Assembly: GCA_963720885.1 (NCBI GenBank)
Contig: CAVRGW010000005.1
Span: 496,001-560,000 of the forward strand
Origin: DATLLN01 sp963720885
GTDB taxonomy: Bacteria; Actinomycetota; Thermoleophilia; Gaiellales; JAICJC01
DNA length: 64,000 bases
Reading direction: 5' to 3'
Below, piece by piece: positions 7,504 to 18,898 of this stretch. A program made the position numbers and the translations under genes. Every line of letters starts with the position of its first letter. Within the stretch, counting starts at the first letter, position 1. The notes beneath the pieces are model-generated. The model saw only the letters and a program-made list of their open reading frames with translations. It did not search any database and was not told where the DNA came from.

Positions 7504-8943
7504 CTATCTTACAGAGGCGCCGGACGAGGCGATCCGACCGGCCCCGACCACGGTGTCGCCGTCGTACAGGACGGCAGCCTGTCCGGCGGCCACGCCGAAT
7601 GCCGGCTCGTCCAGCTCCAGCTCGAAGCCTTCTCCAGCCGGAACCACCCGGGCCGGGACGGGCGCGCCGCGGTAGCGCAGGCGCACCAACGCGTGATCGA
7701 CCGGGACGAACACCTCGCCCGGGCTGACCCGCACGCGGCGCACGGCGAGCTGGCTGCGGTCGCCCGCGACCACACGGCCGGACGCCGGCTCGGTGCGCAG
7801 CACGTAGAGGGCCGGACCGCCGCCGACGCCCAGGCCGCGGCGCTGACCGGCCGTGAACCGGTGGACGCCGTCGTGCCTGCCGATCACATGCCCGGACTCG
7901 TCCACGATCTCGCCCGCCGGCCCCGCCCCGCCGTGGCGCTCGAGGAAGTCGCGGTGATCGCCGCCGCCGACGAAGCACACCTCCTGGCTCTCCGCCCTCC
8001 CGGCAGCTGCCAGGCCGGCCTCCCGCGCCTCCTCCCGGGTTGCGGTCTTGTGCTGCTCGCCCAGCGGAAACCAGACGCGCGCCAGGATCTCCGCGGAGAC
8101 CGAGGCGAGCATGTACGACTGGTCCTTGGCCGGGTCGGCGCCGCGGGCCAGCAGCGCGCGGCCGTCGCGGCGGACGACGCGTGCGTAATGCCCGGTCGCG
8201 AGCCGCGGCGCCCCGATCCGGTCGGCGAACCCGATCAGCGCGTCGAAGCGGAACGATGCCGTTGCAGCGCACACACGGGTTCGGCGTGAGGCCGCGCCGG
8301 TGGGCGCCGACGAACTCCTCGACCACCGCCCGGCGGAACCCCTCGCGCAGGTCGAGGGTGACGTGCGGCACGTCCAGCGCGTGGCAGGCCGACCGCGCCG
8401 CCCGAACGGACGAGGGCGAGCAGCAGGCTCGCTCGGAGTCCGGCGCGGCGGGGTCGATCCACAGCCGCAGCGTCACGCCGACCGGCTCGAGCCCGGCCTC
8501 GACCGCCTTCAGCAGTGCCACCGCCGAGTCCACGCCGCCGCTCATTGCGACGGCGATCCGGCCGTCCGCCGGTGGCAGCCGTGCGTCCTGGAGCGCCGCG
8601 GCGATCGCCGCATGCAGGGCATCGACGGCGACTGCGAGGCATTCCCGATTGCCCTCGCGCGGGATCAGCGCAGCGTCCAGGTCGGACTGCCCGATCCGCG
8701 CAGCGTCGAGCAGGCTCGCGGCCCTCGATCAGCTCGCAGAGCAGCGCCGCCGCCGCCGTTCCGTGGGGACAGGCCAGCGCACGGTGGCGCGCCTCGGTGA
8801 TGGCGCCGTCCTCGACCCGCAGCTCGATCTGGACGGTGTCGCCACAGGCGACGTCGCCCGCTCGGCCGACGGCGCCGTGCGGATCGAGCGAACCCGCCCG
8901 CGGAGACATCCAGCGCATGGCGGATGACGGCGTCGGAGTACAT
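7504..8943 (-). CDS. mnmA: NifU-like scaffold fused to tRNA 2-thiouridylase MnmA (three frame breaks)
   Basis: Read through three single-base breaks (near 8257, 8714 and 8893, each repaired by removing one base) this is one protein of about 478 residues. Residues 1-115 form a NifU_N domain with all three Fe-S ligand cysteines (VACGDT, ALACPHGT, RECLAVAVDAL). From about 125 it is MnmA, which makes 2-thiouridine at position 34 of Glu, Gln and Lys tRNAs: SGGVDSAVAL PP-loop, first catalytic Cys in NPCVRC, second in SQEVCFVGG, and a C-terminal beta-barrel. The ATG overlaps the stop of the cysteine desulfurase by one base (TGATG). The scaffold domain probably receives Fe-S or persulfide sulfur from that enzyme. 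Confidence 0.85.
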
Positions 8944-10062
8944 CAGGCCAGCGCGCCTGAGCGGAGGCGAAGGACGATCGCCCGGAGGGCGGCCAGGAAG
9001 CCGTCGATCTCGGCCTCGGTGGTGTGCGGGCCGATGGTCACCCGGATCACCGCGCGGGCCTCGTCCGGGGTCATCCCCTGCGCGACCAGCGCGGCGCTGG
9101 GCTCCATCGAGCCCGCCGAGCAGGCCGACCCGGCCGAGACCTCGTAGCCCGCCTCGTCGAGGGCGAGCACGACCAGGTCGGCGCGCAGCCCGTCGATCCG
9201 CAGCAGGACGTGGCCGGGCAGCCGGGGGGCGCTCGCGGACACCACGGGCACCTCCCCCACCCCGGCCTCGAGGCGATCGCGGAGCTGCCGGCGGCCATCC
9301 CGGCGCTCGCGCGCCGCCGCCAGCGCAGCGGCGAATCCGACGATGCCGGGCACGTTCTCGGTGCCCGACCGGTGCCCGGCCTCCTGGCCGCCGCCCCAGA
9401 TCAGCGGCCGCAGCCGCCCCGGGTCGCGTGCGATCAGCGCGCCGACGCCCTTCGGGCCCTGTACCTTGTGGGCCGAGAGCGCCATCGTCTCGGCGCCCGA
9501 GGCGGCGAAGGAGATCGGGATCGACGCAGCGGCCTGGACGGCGTCCACGTGCAGCGGCACCCCGCATGACGCCGCAATCGCGGCGAGCTCGGCGACCGGC
9601 TGCACCACGCCGGTCACATTGTTGGCCCACATCGCGCAGGCGACGCGGTCGTCCGCGCGCACCAGCTCGGCGAACGCCACAGGATCGATCACGCCGTTCG
9701 CGTCGACCGGAGCCCACCCGACCTCGAAGCCCTGGCGTGCGAGCTCCTCGGCCGGCGCCCGCACCGCGGGGTGCTCGATCACGCTGCACACAAGCCTGCC
9801 CAGCGGCCGGCCGCAGAGCCCGAACACCGCCTGGTTGTCGGCCTCCGTGCCGCCCGAGGTGTAGACGATCTGCTCCGGCCGGCAGCCGAGCAGCTCGGCC
9901 ATCGTCTCGGCGCGCGCCCTCGATCGCCGCGCGGGCCTCGCGGCCCATCCGGTGCGGCTCGGACGGATTGCCGAAGCGAGAGGACAGGAACGGCTCCATC
10001 GCCTCCTGCGCCTCCACACACAACGGCGACGTCGCCGCGTGATCGAGGTACACGCTGCTCAT
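8943..10062 (-). CDS. Cysteine desulfurase, NifS/IscS type (one frame break)
   Basis: A PLP enzyme of about 372 residues that takes sulfur from cysteine. It starts SSVYLDHAATSPL, has TSGGTEADN, the PLP-binding Lys in ALSAHKVQGPKG, GTENVPG and the active-site Cys loop SAGSACSAGS. The frame breaks near 9918, where GGG is found and GG restores the standard AIEARAETMAELLG helix with family spacing. The TACGCT box (complement of 10070-10075) is 7 bases before the ATG. Its stop codon overlaps the start of the NifU-MnmA gene, so the two should form a sulfur-relay pair. Confidence 0.88.
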
Positions 10063-10186
10063 GGCAGGGAGCGTAGACGGGCAAGCCGGCGCCTGAGGCT
10101 TGGCGGTCGGCCACTTTCAGGATACTTCGACCGCTCCGACCATCGCCTCTGCGCTGGAGGTGTCGCACGACGTAAACGAGGTGCGC

Positions 10187-10217
10187 TTGTCAAAATGACG
10201 CCGGCAGGACTCAGACT
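10187..10217 (+). promoter_or_regulatory. Possible promoter of the small secreted gene
   Basis: TTGTCA (10187-10192) and CAGACT (10212-10217) with a 19-base spacer precede the ATG at 10242. The spacing is slightly long, so this is tentative. The rest of 10063-10186 contains only the leaderless promoter of the cysteine desulfurase on the other strand. Confidence 0.35.
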
Positions 10218-10241
10218 AGCGAACCGTGCAAATTGTCGAGC

Positions 10242-10409
10242 ATGCGCGTGAAGACGTTGATCGGGGTGCTGGTGGCGGCGGCCATGCTGGCACTGGCCGC
10301 CGGCCCGCCGGAAGCCGCGCAGAAGCCGCACCCGCCGCATCAGCAGTCGGTCGGGCCGCGCTCCGGGCAGTACACGCACATGCCGACGCCCTTCTCGGAC
10401 CGCTTCTAG
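10242..10409 (+). CDS. Small secreted protein
   Basis: 55 residues: a clear signal peptide (MRVKTLIGVLVAAAMLALAAG, cleavage likely near PPEAA) and a short His/Pro-rich mature part ending TPFSDRF. Too short for a family assignment. It ends four bases before a palindromic repeat. The supporting evidence is the signal peptide and an upstream promoter-like sequence; no good ribosome-binding site is seen. Confidence 0.5.
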   Translation: MRVKTLIGVLVAAAMLALAAGPPEAAQKPHPPHQQSVGPRSGQYTHMPTPFSDRF

Positions 10410-10412
10410 GAA

Positions 10413-10472
10413 GTGCCACTGGGGTCAGGAACCTCTGGCACGAGTGCCAGAGGTTCCTGACCCCGATGGCAC
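10413..10472. repeat. Palindromic GGGGTCAG repeat, copy 1
   Basis: A 60-base element bounded by GTGCCA and TGGCAC. Its core is a perfect hairpin with 21-bp arms (10421-10441 and 10444-10464) and a 2-base loop, starting GGGGTCAGG and ending CCTGACCCC. It shares this layout with the copies at 32161-32216 and 32823-32849 and the GGGGTC/GACCCC core with 18909-18937. It overlaps the 3' end of aspS and provides that gene's stop codon. Confidence 0.85.
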
Positions 10473-12236
10473 GTACGTCGGCGGCGCGACGACGCGCAGC
10501 CCGACCTCGGTCAGCTGCGCCGCCGAGACCTCGCTGGGTGCGCCGGTCAGCGGGTCGGCACCGCCCTGGCCCTTGGGGAAGGCAACCACCTCGCGCAGCG
10601 AGTCGGCGTCCGCCAAGAGCATCGCCAGCCGGTCGAGCCCGAAGGCGATGCCGCCGTGCGGCGGCGCGCCCATCGACAGGGCACGCAGCAGGAACGAGAA
10701 GTTCTGCTCGGCCCGCTCCTGGGTGATTCCCAGCAGCTCGAAGATCCGCCGCTGCACCTCCGGCCGGTGGTTGCGGATCGAGCCGCCGCCGATCTCGTTG
10801 CCGTTCAGCACCAGGTCGTACTGGCACGACCGGGCGGCGGGCGGGTCGGCGTCGAACGTCTCCAGGAACTCGGGGGCGGGCGCCGAGAACGGGTTGTGCG
10901 CGGCCTTCCAGCGGTTCTCGTCGGGCAGCCACTCGAACATCGGGAACCCGGTGACCCAGAGGAACTCCCAGCCGTCGCCAACCAGAGCGAGCCGCTCGCC
11001 GAGATGCAGGCGCAGCGGGCCGAGCACGCGCACCGCTGCCTCCTCCGCGTCTGCCACCAGGAAGATCGTGTCGCCGTCCGCCGCCCCGACCGCGGAGACG
11101 ATCCCGTCCAGCTCCGCCTGCGACAGGAACTTGGCGATCGGCGAGCGGATCTCGCCCACCTGTCACCTGCAGCCAGGCGACGCCCTTGCCGCCCCACGTC
11201 TTGGCGAACTCGACCAGGTCGTCGAAGTCCTTGCGGGAGAACTCGAGCGCGCCCGGCGCGGCGAACCCGCGGACGACGCCTCCGCCCTCGATCACGCCGC
11301 CGAACGCCTTGAACTCGGTGCCGCGCAGCGCGTCGGTGACGTCGGCGATCTCGCAGCCGAACCGCAGGTCGGGCTTGTCGGAGCCGTAGCGCAGCGTCGC
11401 CTCGTCCCAGCTCATCCGCCGAAACGGCGTCCCAAGCTCGACGCCCAGCACCTCGCGCCACACCTTTGCCCAAAGCTCCTCGAGCAGCGAGAACAGCTCG
11501 TCCGGCTCGAGAAACGCCATCTCGATGTCCAGCTGCGTGAACTCCTGCGTGCGGTCGGCGCGCGTGGCCTCGTCGCGGAAGCACTTGGCGATCTGGTAGT
11601 AGCGCTCGAACCCCGAGATCGCGTACAGCTGCTTGAACGTCTGCGGCGACTGCGGCAGCGCGTAGAACTTGCCCGGGTGGCTGCTGGTCGGCACCACGAA
11701 CTCGCGCGCACCCTCCGGCGTCGACTTGTAGAGGATCGGCGTCTCCAGCTCCCAGAAGCCGTTGTCCTCCATGTGCCGGCGGATCGTCTGGGTCAGCTTG
11801 AACCGCGTCCAGATGTTGTGCCGCATCCGGTCGCGCCGCAGGTCGAGGTAGCGGTGGTGGAGGCGCAGCGACTCGTCGACGCCGTCCTCGTCCAGCTGGA
11901 ACGGCAGCACGCCGGCGCGAGCAAGCACGGTCAGCTTGTCGGCGCGCACCTCCACCTGGCCGGTGGGCAGCTTCGGGTTGATCGTCTCGGGGGACGCGGC
12001 GCGACCACGCCCTCCACCTGCACGACGAACTCGTTGCGCAGCTCGTGGGCCGTCGCATGCGCTTCGGGCTGGTCGGCTGGATCGAACACCAGCTGGACGA
12101 GCCCGGCGCTGTCGCGCAGGTCGACGAACACCAGGCCGCCGTGGTCGCGCCGCCGGGCGACCCAGCCCGCCAGGGTCACGCGGCTACCGGCATCCGCCGC
12201 CCGCAGCTCGCCGCCCAGCCTCGTCCGGTAGCTCAT
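10425..12236 (-). CDS. aspS: Aspartyl-tRNA synthetase (two frame breaks)
   Basis: About 603 residues after repair. The OB-fold anticodon-binding domain starts SYRTRLGGELRAADAG; the class II core has SPQTFKQL, FRDEATRADRTQEFTQLDIE, the bacterial GAD insert and the motif 3 region GLDRLAML. Two breaks occur: a C5 run at 11989-11993 where C6 restores RPPETINPKLPTG, and one extra base near 11160 before GEIRSPIAKFLSQ. Removing and adding one base cancel, so the total length is intact. The last ~14 residues after RVVAPPTYVP are encoded by the palindromic repeat and are not part of the normal family C-terminus. Its ATG overlaps the hisS stop. Confidence 0.93.
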
Positions 12237-13480
12237 CCGATCAGCTCCTCCAGCAGCCCGTCCAGCGGCACCGTCCGCTGGTCGCCGCTGGTCATATCAC
12301 GCACGGCGACCTCGCCGCGCGACCACTCGTCCTCGCCCGCGATCACGACCCGCTCGGCGCCGCGCTTGGACGCCCACTCGAGGATCCGGCGCAGGCTGCG
12401 GCCGCCGAACGCCGCCTCGCAGTGCACCCCGCGCTCGCGCGCCTCGTCCATCAGCGCGTGCAGGCGAGGAGCCGCGTCCGCCGCGAGGATGGCGAACGCC
12501 GTCCAGCCGCGGTCGGGCGCCGGCGTCTCCCCTGCCACCTCGGCCACGCGCTCGACGCCGGATCCGAAGCCGATGCCCGGCGTGGGCGGACCGCCCAGCT
12601 CCTCGGCCAGGCCGTCGTAGCGGCCGCCTCCGCCGATCGTCGCCTGCGCGCCCAGCTCGCCGGACACGAACTCCCACGCCGTGCGGGTGTAGTAGTCGAG
12701 CCCGCGCACGAGCGTGTGGTCGAGCCGGTACGGCACGCCGCGCGCGTCCAGGTAGCTGCGCACCGCGGCGAAGTGCGCAGCGCACTCCTCGCACAGGTGA
12801 TCGGTGATCCTCGGCGCCTGCGCCAGCACCGACTGGCAGCTCTCGCGTTTGCAGTCGAGCACACGCAGCGGATTCGTGTGACGGCGCTCCCGGCACTCGT
12901 CGCACAGCTCGTCGGCGTGCTCGTCCAGGAAGGCGACCAGCAGCTCGATGTAGGCCGGCCGGCACTTGGCGTCGCCGATCGAGTTCAGCTGCAGCTCGAC
13001 CGCGCGCGCACCGACGCGCCGGTACCACCGGTGCTGCAGCCCGATCACCTCGGCGTCCACCGCCGGATCCTCCGACCCGACGACCTCCACGCCGAACTGG
13101 TAGTGCTCGCGGAACCGCCCCCGCTGCACGCGGTTGTAGCGGAACATCGGCGCCAGGTACCACAGCTTCACGGGCTGCGGCTGGCGGCTCATCCCGTCCT
13201 CGATGTAGGCGCGGATCACGCCCGCCGTGCCCTCGGGGCGCAGGGTCAGCGACCGGTCGCCGCGATCGGTGAAGGTGTACATCTCCTTCTTGACGACGTC
13301 CGACTCCTCGCCCGACGTGCGGGTGAACACGCGCGTGTCCTCGAAGGTCGGCGTGACGATCTCGCCGAAGCCGGCCGCCTCGAACAGCCCGCGCGCCTGC
13401 TCGACGATCCACCGCCTGCGGACGGCGTCGTCGCCCCACCAGTCCTTGGTGCCGGGGGGCCGCTGGTAGGTGCCGCTCAT
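12233..13480 (-). CDS. hisS: Histidyl-tRNA synthetase
   Basis: 415 residues, class II. It starts with the family-typical PPGTKDWWGDDA, has motif 2 (FRYNRVQRGRFREHYQFGVE), the histidine-specific signatures LVRGLDYYTRTAWEF and GGGGRYDGL, and the C-terminal anticodon-binding domain. A short insert with Cys residues (CDECRERRHTNPLRVLDCK) is common in the family. ATGA overlaps join it to the upstream hydrolase and downstream aspS, the usual hisS-aspS pairing. Confidence 0.96.
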   Translation of the reverse strand: MSGTYQRPPGTKDWWGDDAVRRRWIVEQARGLFEAAGFGEIVTPTFEDTRVFTRTSGEESDVVKKEMYTFTDRGDRSLTLRPEGTAGVIRAYIEDGMSRQPQPVKLWYLAPMFRYNRVQRGRFREHYQFGVEVVGSEDPAVDAEVIGLQHRWYRRVGARAVELQLNSIGDAKCRPAYIELLVAFLDEHADELCDECRERRHTNPLRVLDCKRESCQSVLAQAPRITDHLCEECAAHFAAVRSYLDARGVPYRLDHTLVRGLDYYTRTAWEFVSGELGAQATIGGGGRYDGLAEELGGPPTPGIGFGSGVERVAEVAGETPAPDRGWTAFAILAADAAPRLHALMDEARERGVHCEAAFGGRSLRRILEWASKRGAERVVIAGEDEWSRGEVAVRDMTSGDQRTVPLDGLLEELIG

Positions 13481-14085
13481 GACCGCAGCGACCCCAGGAA
13501 CGGGTTGGTCTGGCGCTCGCGCTCGAGCGTCGTCGCCGGCCCGTGCCCGGAGGCGACGATCGTCTCGCCGGGCAACGCGTCCATCAGCCGGCGGATGCTG
13601 GCGACCAGCGTGTCCATGTCGCCGCCCTCCAGATCGGTGCGGCCGATGCTGCCGGCGAACAGCACGTCGCCGGAGAAGACGATGCCGTCGGTGGCGTACG
13701 CGATCGACGCCGGCGAGTGGCCCGGCACGGAGAAGGTGCGGAACTCGATCCCGGCGATCCCGACGGTCTCATCACCTTCCAGCAGGTGCTGCGGCTCGTA
13801 CGGCGCGTCCTGGTGCTCACGCAGCCTGTCGGCCTCGCCGCGCGGCGCCCAGACCTCGACGTCGTAGGCGTCGGCCAGTCCCTTGACTCCGCCGATGTGG
13901 TCGATGTGCCCGTGCGTGACCAGGATCCCCCGCGGCGACCAGCCGCGATCGTCCAGGACACGCGCGACCGTCTCCGGCGTGTCGCCGGGATCGACGACCA
14001 CCGCATCCGAGGAGCCGGGCTGGGCCGCCAGGTAGCAGTTCGTCCCGTACACGCCCAGCGGCATGCTGACGACCTCGAGCGTCAC
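13477..14085 (-). CDS. Metallo-beta-lactamase-fold hydrolase (glyoxalase II-like)
   Basis: 202 residues with the zinc-binding THGHIDHIGG (HxHxDH), later metal ligands in VPGHSPAS and FSGDVLFAGSIGR, and the terminal SGHGP, matching the YcbL/hydroxyacylglutathione hydrolase-like group. The GTG at 14085 overlaps the upstream stop (GTGA) and begins directly at the fold (VTLEVVSMPLG); longer in-frame starts would run over the preceding gene. It sits in the common actinobacterial position just before hisS. The thioester substrate is not known. Confidence 0.88.
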   Translation of the reverse strand: MTLEVVSMPLGVYGTNCYLAAQPGSSDAVVVDPGDTPETVARVLDDRGWSPRGILVTHGHIDHIGGVKGLADAYDVEVWAPRGEADRLREHQDAPYEPQHLLEGDETVGIAGIEFRTFSVPGHSPASIAYATDGIVFSGDVLFAGSIGRTDLEGGDMDTLVASIRRLMDALPGETIVASGHGPATTLERERQTNPFLGSLRS

Positions 14086-14426
14086 CCCTGCTGCTTGAGC
14101 CAGCGGTTGTAGAGGAACCGGTCCATCATGTAGCCGAACGGCACCAGCCAGATGAAGAACAGGCCGGCCTGCAGCAGCGACTGGGCCGGGGTCGGGTTTC
14201 CGCCCAGCGGCAGCACCTGCACGAAGATCAGCAGCCCTGCGGCGAACAGCAGCGCCCGCTTGACCGCGCGGCTGACCGACGGCGGCTGCGGCGTGCGCCC
14301 ACGTCCGCTCGTCCGCTTGGGCGACGGTGCCCGCTCCGGCTTCGGCTCGTCGTCGTCGGACGGGAGACGCCGGGCGTGCTCCTTGGCCCGCATGTACTTC
14401 CGCCGCTGTTGCTTCTTCGTCGCCAT
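14082..14426 (-). CDS. Small membrane protein with basic N-terminus
   Basis: 114 residues: a highly basic, disordered N-terminal half (MATKKQQRRKYMRAKEHARR) followed by two transmembrane helices (ALLFAAGLLIFVQVLPLG and LLQAGLFFIWLVPFGYMM). First gene of the hydrolase-hisS-aspS unit. A TAGACT box (complement of 14437-14442) lies 10 bases before the ATG. Function not recognised. Confidence 0.75.
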   Translation of the reverse strand: MATKKQQRRKYMRAKEHARRLPSDDDEPKPERAPSPKRTSGRGRTPQPPSVSRAVKRALLFAAGLLIFVQVLPLGGNPTPAQSLLQAGLFFIWLVPFGYMMDRFLYNRWLKQQG

Positions 14427-14462
14427 CGGAGAGCAAAGTCTACCGGTGCGGCGTGGGCCACC

Positions 14463-15290
14463 CTACAGCTCCGACAGCTCGCCCAGCAGGCCGCGCGCCT
14501 CGTCCTCGCGGCCCGACCGCTCGGCCGTGGCGAGCCGGTCGAGTAGCTCCCTGGCCCGATCGCGGTTGGGCGAATACGCCAGCCGATCCTGATAGATCGC
14601 CGTCGCCTCGTCGAGCATCGACCGCGACTGCACGGGGACGGGCACCGGCTCCGGCTCGGGAGCTGGATCGTCCGCGGGCTCGGGAATGGGCGCCGGCAGC
14701 TCGGGCGGCGGGCCGAGCACCTCTCCGGACGCCGGTGCCCGGAGCTCCGTCTCGGGATCCTGCGTGTCCTCCTCCCACGGCTGGTCGGCGACCAGCGATT
14801 CCGCGGGCGGGAGCTTGACGGCAAGCACCGTCCAGACGGCACCGGCGCCGGCGGCCGTCGCGACCTGCAGCAGCCAGGTCAGCAGCCGCTCGCTCTGTGT
14901 GAACGTGACGCCCGCGACCTCGCCGCGGAGCGCCACGATCGTGGCGCCGATCGCCACCGCGACGGCGACCAGGGCAAAGCCGACGGCGAGCCCTCCGGCG
15001 GCGCGCGAGACATCGCGGCGGTAGCCGCCCAGCCGCGCGTCGTGGGCGAGCGCCCACCACAGCACGACCAGGCCGGCCGTGAACCAGGCCGTGGACTCGA
15101 TCCGCAGCTCCCACAGTCCGAGCAGCAGCCGGTCATACCACGCCAGCAGCGCGGCGCCGGTGGTCGCGCGCGACGCCTCGACCAGCGCGTCCACGGTGAC
15201 CGCGACACCGACCAGCGTCATGGCGACGCCGATCAACCCGACGGCCTCGACCGCGGGCATGCGGTCGATCCGGTCGCGCAGCTCATTCAC
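14463..15290 (-). CDS. Hypothetical four-helix membrane protein
   Basis: 275 residues. Four hydrophobic segments fill residues about 15-155, then a Pro/Glu-rich linker (PEPADDPAPEPEPVPVPV) leads to a cytoplasmic-type helical C-terminus (LDEATAIYQDRLAYSPNR) that resembles a single degenerate TPR-like hairpin. The GTG start overlaps the hutI stop (GTGA), so it ends the hutU-SDR-hutI operon. No known family is recognised and a link to histidine catabolism is not evident. Confidence 0.7.
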   Translation of the reverse strand: MNELRDRIDRMPAVEAVGLIGVAMTLVGVAVTVDALVEASRATTGAALLAWYDRLLLGLWELRIESTAWFTAGLVVLWWALAHDARLGGYRRDVSRAAGGLAVGFALVAVAVAIGATIVALRGEVAGVTFTQSERLLTWLLQVATAAGAGAVWTVLAVKLPPAESLVADQPWEEDTQDPETELRAPASGEVLGPPPELPAPIPEPADDPAPEPEPVPVPVQSRSMLDEATAIYQDRLAYSPNRDRARELLDRLATAERSGREDEARGLLGELSEL

Positions 15291-16525
15291 AGATGGACAC
15301 CCCGCTTGTAGGTCGCCGCGGCCACGCGGCCGCCGAGGTGGTACGACGCATACAGCCAGTCGTCCGCGTCGAGCAGCACGACGTCGCCGTCGTACCCGGG
15401 TGCGATGCGGCCCAGCCGCTCGCTTCGGCCCAGCACCCAGGCGGCGTTGACCGTGCAGGCACCAAGCGCCTCGCCGGGCGTCATGCCGAGCTGCATACAG
15501 GCCAGGGACATGACCAGCGGCAGCGAGTCGCAGAACGCGCTGCCCGGATTGAAGTCGGTCGCCAGGCAGACCGTAGCGCCGCCGTCGATCAGCCCGCGGG
15601 CAGGTGGCCGCGGCAGGTCGAGCATCAGCACGCAGGCGGGCAGCAGCACCGCCGCCACCTCGCTGTCGCACAGCGCGGCGACACCCCGCTCGCCGGTCGC
15701 CTCGAGGTGGTCGACCGAGCGCGCGCCCAGCCGGACGGCCAGCTCAACCCCACCTCCCTCCGAGAACTGGTCGGCGTGCAACCGCAGGGCCAGCCCATGG
15801 CGGGCCGCCGCCTGCAGGTAGCGCTCGGCCTGTGCCCGGTCGAAGGCGCCGCGCTCGAGGAACACGTCGGCGGCCTCGGCGGCCGGCGCGGCGGCGGGCA
15901 GCACATCCTCGATCACGAAGTCGATGTACGCGTCGGCGTCGTCCCACTCCGGCGCCACCGCGTGCGCTCCCAGGAACGTCGGCACCGTCTCGATCCGGTG
16001 GGGCAGCGATGCGGCCTCGAGCATGGCCAGCTCGGTGTCACGATCGAGCCCGTACCCGGACTTGACCTCGGCCGTGGTCGTCCCCTGGGCGGCCATCCAT
16101 CCCAAATGCCGCTCCAGCACCATGCCCAGGGTGCCCTGGGCGGCCGCCTCCCGCGTCGCCCGCACCGAGCTGGCAATGCCTCCACCGGCGGCATGGATCT
16201 CCTCGTATCCGGCGCCGCCGGCTCGCAGCTCGAACTCGCCGGCCCGGTCGCCGCCGAAGGCTGCGTGGGTGTGGCAGTCGACCAGGCCGGGGATCGCCGC
16301 CCGGCCACCGGCGTCGACCACCTCCAGACCACCGTGCGCCGCGAGGACGGCGTCGCGGGGGCCGGCGGCCTCGATCCGTCCGTCCACGATGGCCACCGCC
16401 GCGTCCCGGGTCACGTCCACGGCGCCCAGCTCCGGTCCCCGCAGCGGCGCGCGGTCGCCGGCCGGCGACGCCAGCATGCCGATGTTGTCGATCAGGATGG
16501 AGGCGCGGGCGCTAGGCGCGGCCAT
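15287..16525 (-). CDS. hutI: Imidazolonepropionase
   Basis: 412 residues, an amidohydrolase-fold enzyme that opens the imidazolone ring in the third step of histidine degradation. Metal ligands appear in VDCHTHAAFGGDR (HxH near residue 80), the substrate loop TAEVKSGYGLD, LRLHADQFSEGG and the metal Asp in CLATDFNPGS. It overlaps the upstream SDR by 14 bases. The operon order is hutU-SDR-hutI. Confidence 0.95.
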   Translation of the reverse strand: MAAPSARASILIDNIGMLASPAGDRAPLRGPELGAVDVTRDAAVAIVDGRIEAAGPRDAVLAAHGGLEVVDAGGRAAIPGLVDCHTHAAFGGDRAGEFELRAGGAGYEEIHAAGGGIASSVRATREAAAQGTLGMVLERHLGWMAAQGTTTAEVKSGYGLDRDTELAMLEAASLPHRIETVPTFLGAHAVAPEWDDADAYIDFVIEDVLPAAAPAAEAADVFLERGAFDRAQAERYLQAAARHGLALRLHADQFSEGGGVELAVRLGARSVDHLEATGERGVAALCDSEVAAVLLPACVLMLDLPRPPARGLIDGGATVCLATDFNPGSAFCDSLPLVMSLACMQLGMTPGEALGACTVNAAWVLGRSERLGRIAPGYDGDVVLLDADDWLYASYHLGGRVAAATYKRGVHL

Positions 16526-17189
16526 AGGCGGGGATCGTACCGCCCGACAACGGGGCCGACTCGTCGCCGCAGAGCCACTCGATGGCGGCTGCCATCTCCT
16601 CGCCGGTCGTCCATCTCGAGAAGTCCGCGTCCGGGTTCTCCTCCCGGTTGCGCGGCGTGTCGACGATGCTCGGGACGATCACGTTGGCGCGCACGCCCTT
16701 GCTCCGCACCTCAACGTCGATCGCCTGCATCAGGGCGATCACCGCGGCCTTGCTGACGATGTACGCCGACGCGCCGGCGAACGGCCGCACGGCTGCCCGC
16801 GAGCCGACGAAGACGATCGACCCGGAGCCCTGCTCGAGCATCTGCCCGAGCGCGGCGCGGCTGATCAGGTAGGCCGTGTCCAGGTTGAGGGCCAGCTGCT
16901 TGCGCCAGACGTCCAGCGACTGCTCGTGTACCGGGCCGGCGGCGGCGAACCCGCCGGCGACGCAGGCCAGCGCGTCGATCCTGCCGAACCGCTCGATCGT
17001 GGCGTCGACGACCGCCTCGGCGGAGTCGGCGTCGGTCAGATCGGCCTCGGCGACCAGCACGCCATCCGGCAGGTCGGTTTCGCCGCGTGTCGTCGCGCAC
17101 ACGTTCCAGCCCCGGTCGAGGAAGCGGTCGAGCACGGCGCGGCCCCAGCCGCCGGTGACTCCGGTCAGGATCGCGGTCTTGCCAGACAT
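16512..17189 (-). CDS. SDR-family oxidoreductase in the hut operon
   Basis: 225 residues. It has a classical nucleotide site (LTGVTGGWGRAV), the Ser in FVGSRA and YxxxK in AYIVSKAAV, and a short C-terminus. The ATG at 17189 (MSGKTAILTG) is preferred to a longer in-frame start because it follows the hutU stop by only four bases and puts the Rossmann motif at residue 8. Its place between hutU and hutI suggests a role linked to histidine or imidazole metabolism, but none is established. Confidence 0.82.
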   Translation of the reverse strand: MSGKTAILTGVTGGWGRAVLDRFLDRGWNVCATTRGETDLPDGVLVAEADLTDADSAEAVVDATIERFGRIDALACVAGGFAAAGPVHEQSLDVWRKQLALNLDTAYLISRAALGQMLEQGSGSIVFVGSRAAVRPFAGASAYIVSKAAVIALMQAIDVEVRSKGVRANVIVPSIVDTPRNREENPDADFSRWTTGEEMAAAIEWLCGDESAPLSGGTIPAYGRA

Positions 17190-17193
17190 GGCA

Positions 17194-18892
<1,699 letters not shown>

Positions 18893-18898
18893 GGCCTC

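Noticed and set aside
7171..8289. A 372-codon plus-strand frame
   Set aside because: Shadow of mnmA and the DUF948 gene; low-complexity Arg/Gln/His content.
8100..10000. Programmed frameshifting in the sulfur-relay genes
   Set aside because: The breaks lack a common slippery motif and occur in four different contexts, and similar breaks hit unrelated genes, which fits sequence errors better.
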